A DNA stretch of 10,493 bases from Desulfobacterales bacterium (GTDB taxonomy: Bacteria > Desulfobacterota > DSM-4660 > Desulfatiglandales > JALVZP01), in the NCBI GenBank assembly GCA_027064285.1, contig JAMOPX010000157.1:1-10493 (forward strand), given 5' to 3'. A program made the translations under genes and the position numbers. Below are positions 7,289 to 10,493 of the stretch, in pieces. Below the pieces are notes generated by a model, which saw only the letters and a list, made by a program, of their open reading frames with translations, was not told the origin of the DNA and did not search any database. Every line of letters begins with the position of its first letter. Position 1 is the stretch's first letter.

Positions 7289-8429
7289 TTCTAAGCTCCT
7301 TTATACAGGATATAATAAGTTCTGCTGCTCTGTCTATCTGCTCTTCTGTGTTAGATCTTCCCAAGCTGAATCGAAGCGCACCTATGGCTATATCTTCAGG
7401 AACTCCCATTGCTGAAAGCACATGCGAAATCTTATTCTTGCCCTCATGACAAGCTGATCCAGTAGATGCTATTACCTGTGGTATTTTTTCTAAAATCTCT
7501 TCTCCTGGAATTCCTGGAACAGAAATATTGAGTGTATTAGGAAGTCTGTTTTCAAGATCTCCATTCAGCACTATTCCCTCTATGTATTGGAATAAAAGAG
7601 CTTGAAGTCTATCCCTTAGTTTTTTTATGCGAGGGATATCTTCTTTTAATCTGTGCTTAGCAAGTCTGCAAGCTGTGCCCAGAGCTATAGCCAGAATAAC
7701 ACTTTCTGTGCCAGAACGTCTACCTTCCTCTTGTCCTCCTCCATGAAGAAGCGGAGTTATGTTTGTGCCTTTTTTTATAAAAAGCGCTCCTATTCCTTTT
7801 GGGGCATAAAATTTATGACCAGCTATGGTCAGAAGATCTACACCTAATTCATTTACATCAACAGGTATCTTTCCTACTGCCTGGGCTGCATCTGTATGAA
7901 CAGGGATTCCAAGCTCTTTCCCTATCTGAGCTATTTCTTTTATTGGCTGAACAGTACCTGTTTCATTATTAGCCAGCATTATACTTATAAGCTTTGTGTT
8001 TTGTCTGATCTCTTTTTTAACATCTTCTGGGTCAACTAAGCAATTTCTGTTCACCTTTATTACGCTTACTTCTACACCCAGTTCCATAAGATACAAAGCA
8101 GGGTTTAAAATAGATGGATGTTCAATAGCAGACATGATGATATGATTTTTTTCTGGTTCCCTTAGATCAACCATTCCCTTAATAACCATGTTATTTGATT
8201 CTGTTCCACCAGAGGTAAAGATTATTTCTGAAACATCTGCTCCTATAAGTTCTGCTACATCCTGACGCGCTTTTTCTAAGCCCTCTTTTGCCTTTTTGCC
8301 AAGCACATGCGAGCTCGAGGGATTGCCAAAAATATCCATATAGGACCCCATTTCTCTGATTACTTGGGGATCTATCATCGTGGTGGCATTATGATCCAGA
8401 TATATGAGCTCTTCTGTTTTCATTTGCAT
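7239..8429 (-). CDS. nifS: Cysteine desulfurase, NifS/IscS family
   Basis: A 396-residue PLP enzyme of class V aminotransferase fold that removes sulfur from cysteine as a persulfide for Fe-S cluster and thio-cofactor assembly. Key sites are the 'YLDHNATT' start (10-17), His104 in 'SAIEHPSI', 'ANNETGTVQP' (153-162), Asp180 in 'VHTDAAQ', the PLP lysine Lys206 in 'AGHKFYAPKGIGAL', and the catalytic Cys327 in 'STGSACHEG'. The active-site loop is GSACHEG rather than the SSGSACTSG of IscS. This form occurs in NifS-like and selenocysteine-lyase-like enzymes, so the exact sulfur (or selenium) acceptor is open. No IscU, IscR or nif genes are adjacent. It is the first gene of the minus-strand operon. 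Two ATGs are possible (8429, or 8423 two codons later), neither with a clear Shine-Dalgarno. The last 17 codons overlap the next gene. Confidence 0.93.
   Translation of the reverse strand: MQMKTEELIYLDHNATTMIDPQVIREMGSYMDIFGNPSSSHVLGKKAKEGLEKARQDVAELIGADVSEIIFTSGGTESNNMVIKGMVDLREPEKNHIIMSAIEHPSILNPALYLMELGVEVSVIKVNRNCLVDPEDVKKEIRQNTKLISIMLANNETGTVQPIKEIAQIGKELGIPVHTDAAQAVGKIPVDVNELGVDLLTIAGHKFYAPKGIGALFIKKGTNITPLLHGGGQEEGRRSGTESVILAIALGTACRLAKHRLKEDIPRIKKLRDRLQALLFQYIEGIVLNGDLENRLPNTLNISVPGIPGEEILEKIPQVIASTGSACHEGKNKISHVLSAMGVPEDIAIGALRFSLGRSNTEEQIDRAAELIISCIKELRNGYTSLFDNRYGKRQL
7296..7302 (-). promoter_or_regulatory. Strong ribosome binding site inside the upstream gene
   Basis: AAAGGAG on the minus strand sits 7 nt before the ATG of the isochorismatase-family gene and within the coding region of the cysteine desulfurase gene. 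It is the best Shine-Dalgarno seen in this operon. It fixes the start at 7288 and makes the 50-nt gene overlap credible. Confidence 0.75.
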
Positions 8430-8598
8430 TATTTAATACATCAGAACTTATTATCTTACAAGTCTTTGCGAGCGTGTTCGAAAAATCTTTTTGAATAGGT
8501 TCGATAAGCTGAAAACTCAGGCTATGGTAAGATCTCTTTGTTGTATTAGCTTTTTTAAGATTATAAAATATAATATAAAAACACATAGGGAATAAGCT
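8430..8598. promoter_or_regulatory. Divergent intergenic region with promoter boxes on both strands
   Basis: This 169-bp gap separates the minus-strand operon from the plus-strand J-protein gene. A very AT-rich block at 8559-8580 contains TATAAT on the plus strand (8569-8574) and TATAAT on the minus strand (8565-8560), suggesting back-to-back -10 boxes. A -35 box is not clear for either; on the plus strand TTAGCT at 8546-8551 has 17-bp spacing but is weak. On the minus strand a second candidate, TTGTAA (8461-8456), 17 bp, TATTAA (8438-8433), would start transcription almost at the first codons of the cysteine desulfurase gene. Neither the CIRCE element nor a convincing sigma-32 consensus was seen. 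A hairpin-capable stretch, TTCGAAAAATC then TTTTTGAA, lies at 8477-8495. Confidence 0.4.
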
Positions 8599-9360
8599 AT
8601 GAAAGATTACTATAAAATACTCGGTGTTTCTCCAGATGCAACAGAGCAGGAGATAAAAAGTGCATATAGAAGGCTTGCTTTAAAATATCACCCTGACAGG
8701 AATCCAAATGATCCTTATGCAGAGGAGAAATTTAAAGAAATATCAGAGGCATATGCTGTTCTTATGGATCCTGTAAAGAGAAGACAATACGATGAATCAA
8801 GGTTAAGTAGAAGACGAGATTTTTCTTATTCACAGGAGCAGATCTTTGAAGACCTTTTTAGATCAGATAATTTCTTGCATCTTTTTAATGAAATTTTTAA
8901 TGAATTTCAAAGGATGGGTCTTAATTTTGATCAAAGGTTTTTCCAAAGGATTTTCTTTGGAAGGAGAGGAGGATTTTTTGGAGGAATTTTTATCTGGGGA
9001 TGGGGTATGTCTTCTAACCCAGAAGATAGGCCACCTAAGAGAGCTGAACCAATACATATCCCGCAATCAGGGCCACTTGATCTTTTTAAAAAGATAGGAA
9101 AAAAGATAAAAGGGCTTTTAGGAGAGAAAAAAGCACTTCCTAAACCTGTAGATCTTATTTACAGGATCAGGATAAGTAAGCAGGAGGCGCAAAAGGGAGG
9201 ATGGATAAAGGTATCGCTGGATCTGAATGGAAAAAAAGAAACGCTTAGGATAAGGATACCTGCTGGAATAAAGAACGGAAGCAGGCTAAGAATAAAGGGG
9301 AAAGGTATGGAAGGAGCTGGAAAAAGGGGTGATCTGTATCTAAGGATTGAGATTTCATGA
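8599..9360 (+). CDS. Short J-domain co-chaperone (DnaJ-like, no zinc finger, single C-terminal domain)
   Basis: A 253-residue Hsp40-type protein expected to stimulate the ATPase of DnaK. The J domain is complete (about 4-68), with 'YYKILGVSPDATEQEIKSAYR', the essential HPD at 31-33, and 'FKEISEAYAVLMDPVKRRQYD'. Residues 69-140 are Phe/Arg/Gly-rich, including the very hydrophobic 'GRRGGFFGGIFIWGWGM' (121-137) in the place of a G/F linker. The CxxCxGxG zinc finger of DnaJ is missing. Residues 184-252 match one DnaJ C-terminal substrate-binding domain ('DLIYRIRISKQEAQKGGWIKV', 'RIPAGIKNGSRLRIKGKG', 'GDLYLRIEI'), and the protein stops where the second would begin. It is therefore shorter than DnaJ (about 375) or CbpA (about 306) and lacks the dimerisation end. 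The ATG at 8599 has an AGGGA 8 nt upstream. Its TGA overlaps the next ATG as ATGA, implying coupled synthesis with the radical SAM protein. Confidence 0.9.
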   Translation: MKDYYKILGVSPDATEQEIKSAYRRLALKYHPDRNPNDPYAEEKFKEISEAYAVLMDPVKRRQYDESRLSRRRDFSYSQEQIFEDLFRSDNFLHLFNEIFNEFQRMGLNFDQRFFQRIFFGRRGGFFGGIFIWGWGMSSNPEDRPPKRAEPIHIPQSGPLDLFKKIGKKIKGLLGEKKALPKPVDLIYRIRISKQEAQKGGWIKVSLDLNGKKETLRIRIPAGIKNGSRLRIKGKGMEGAGKRGDLYLRIEIS

Positions 9361-10493
9361 AAAAGATAGCTCTTATTTCTACTCCATGGCCACTTTTTAA
9401 CAGGCCCTCAATTCAGCTTGGCTGTCTCAAGGCATTTTTAAAGCACAAGCTACCTGAACTTGAGATAGACAACCTGCATTTATATCTTAGGATAGCATAC
9501 AGAATAGGATATGAACTTTATAACAAGATTTCAGAAAGTAGCTGGCTTTCTGAGTCCATATATGCATGGATACTTTATCCAGAAAAAAGAGATACTATAA
9601 AAAAGCTGTGGAAGAAGAAGATCAGGAAAGATGTCTTAAAACATGAGATTGAGTTTGAGAAATTATGCGAGCTTGTAAAAAAGGAGTCAGATCTTATTAT
9701 TACCCAGACAGACTGGAGTAGATATTTCCTTGTAGGATTTTCAATATGTTTTTCTCAGCTCACAAGCTCCATTTACTTCTTAAAAAAGATAAAGACAAGA
9801 TTTCCTGAACTAAAGATCGTTATTGGAGGGTCCTGTTGTTCAGGAGATATGGGCGAAAGTCTAAAAAATGCGTTTGAGGAGATAGACTATGTAATCCAAG
9901 GAGAAGGAGAGCTCCCTCTGTATAATCTGGTTTCAAGTCTTATTCAGGGAAAAGAACCCGATATATCCCCGGCTCAGATAACAGACCTGAATAGTCTTCC
10001 TGTTCCAGACTATTCAGATTATTTTAGACAGGCAGAATATATAGCAAAAGGGAATCCATTTCAGGCAAAGCTACCAATGGAGGTTTCCAGAGGATGTTGG
10101 TGGGGTAAGTGTGCATTCTGTAATCTTAATCTTCAGTGGAAAGGGTATAGGGTAAAATCAGCAAAAAAGGTGACAGGTGAGATAAATGAGCTTGTGAAAA
10201 AATATCAGGTCTTGTCTGTCTCTTTCATGGATAATCTTATTCCTCCTGATTCAGATGAACTTTTCAGCACTATAGATAGATTGAGGAAGGATCTGAGGAT
10301 ATTTTCAGAAATCAGGGCAGATACCCCTCTCAGGACCCTTATCCTTATGGGAAAGGCTGGTATGAATGAGGTTCAGGTAGGAATTGAAGCTCTGAGCAGT
10401 AGGCTTTTAAAGAAGATGAAAAAAGGCACTACTGCTATACAGAATATTGAAATAATGAAAAATTGTGAAGCAAAGGGAATGCCCCGGCTTGTA
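9357..10493 (+). CDS. Radical SAM protein with putative cobalamin-binding N-terminus, RiPP-maturation-like (3' end missing)
   Basis: An open frame of 379 codons runs from the ATG at 9357 to the right edge without a stop. Residues 1-200 resemble the N-terminal part of cobalamin-dependent radical SAM enzymes: 'LISTPWPLFNRPSIQLGCLKAFLK' (6-29), a helical stretch with 'YELYNKISESSWLSESIYAWILYP' (52-75), and a Rossmann-like end 'LKIVIGGSCCSGDMGESL...DYVIQGEGELPLY' (152-189). The radical SAM core starts at 'MEVSRGCWWGKCAFCNLNLQWKGYRVKS' (241-268), with Cys247, Cys252 and Cys255 as [4Fe-4S] ligands in C-x4-C-x2-C spacing; the usual form is C-x3-C-x2-C. The RGCWWG...FC...L...K-S pattern and the N-terminal block recall RiPP-maturation radical SAM C-methyltransferases (TIGR03975-like). 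'SFMDNLIPP' (289-297), 'FSEIRAD' (316-322) and 'VQVGIEALSSRLLKKMKKG' (339-357) are later core strands. The substrate is unknown and no precursor peptide is visible. Confidence 0.85.
   Translation, partial: MKKIALISTPWPLFNRPSIQLGCLKAFLKHKLPELEIDNLHLYLRIAYRIGYELYNKISESSWLSESIYAWILYPEKRDTIKKLWKKKIRKDVLKHEIEFEKLCELVKKESDLIITQTDWSRYFLVGFSICFSQLTSSIYFLKKIKTRFPELKIVIGGSCCSGDMGESLKNAFEEIDYVIQGEGELPLYNLVSSLIQGKEPDISPAQITDLNSLPVPDYSDYFRQAEYIAKGNPFQAKLPMEVSRGCWWGKCAFCNLNLQWKGYRVKSAKKVTGEINELVKKYQVLSVSFMDNLIPPDSDELFSTIDRLRKDLRIFSEIRADTPLRTLILMGKAGMNEVQVGIEALSSRLLKKMKKGTTAIQNIEIMKNCEAKGMPRLV

Noticed and set aside
8389..8586. Minus-strand ORF of 65 codons across the divergent intergenic region
   Set aside because: It overlaps the start of the cysteine desulfurase gene in another frame, covers the promoter region, and its protein shows no recognisable domain.
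8430..8598. CIRCE (HrcA) operator or sigma-32 promoter before the J-protein gene
   Set aside because: I looked for TTAGCACTC-N9-GAGTGCTAA and for CTTGAA...CCCCAT-type boxes and saw no acceptable match.
8846..9097. Alternative plus-strand and minus-strand ORFs within the J-protein gene
   Set aside because: They are out-of-frame shadows of the Phe/Gly-rich linker and have no motif; the J-protein frame is continuous on both sides.
9357..9400. Short RiPP precursor peptide gene next to the radical SAM gene
   Set aside because: The radical SAM ATG overlaps the J-protein stop directly, leaving no room for a precursor upstream, and the right edge cuts the gene before any downstream one.

Overview
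This is a compact, AT-rich bacterial segment with ten supportable genes, two of them cut by the window edges. The LolB-like lipoprotein, a SurA-type periplasmic chaperone and a second lipoprotein point to a Gram-negative cell with an outer membrane. Proteins are rich in Lys, Glu and Ile, Ile is often ATA and Arg mostly AGA/AGG. That pattern is frequent in thermophiles, so I infer a thermophilic or thermotolerant bacterium. The RpoH type and the gene mix would fit a Desulfobacterota-like lineage, but this is a guess from gene content and not proven by the sequence.

Layout. (1) Bases 1-66 on the minus strand hold the first 22 codons of a small protein resembling putative addiction-module (antitoxin) components, with a plausible promoter at 94-122. 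(2) Bases 67-349 have no convincing gene; they hold that promoter, a 13-bp perfect palindrome and a weak hairpin after the next gene. (3) From 8429 down to 350 there is one long minus-strand gene train, read in the order cysteine desulfurase, isochorismatase-family hydrolase, SurA-like peptidyl-prolyl isomerase, RodZ-like HTH membrane protein, tyrosyl-tRNA synthetase (tyrS), heat-shock sigma factor (rpoH), TPR lipoprotein, LolB-like lipoprotein. Junctions are gaps of 2-13 nt or overlaps of 4-50 nt, so this looks like a single operon with translational coupling. (4) Bases 8430-8598 form a divergent intergenic region with TATAAT boxes on both strands. (5) From 8599 on the plus strand comes a short J-domain co-chaperone overlapped by ATGA with a radical SAM protein with an apparent cobalamin-binding N-terminus, which runs off the right edge.

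How the genes fit together. The minus-strand operon joins protein quality control and envelope biogenesis (RpoH, SurA, RodZ-like, two lipoproteins) with housekeeping functions (TyrRS, cysteine desulfurase). The divergent pair is the most intriguing part. The radical SAM protein has the SRGCWWG signature that I associate with RiPP-maturation radical SAM C-methyltransferases, here with C-x4-C-x2-C cysteine spacing, and it is translationally coupled to a J-protein that lacks the zinc finger and most of the usual C-terminal half. No RiPP precursor gene is visible inside the window.
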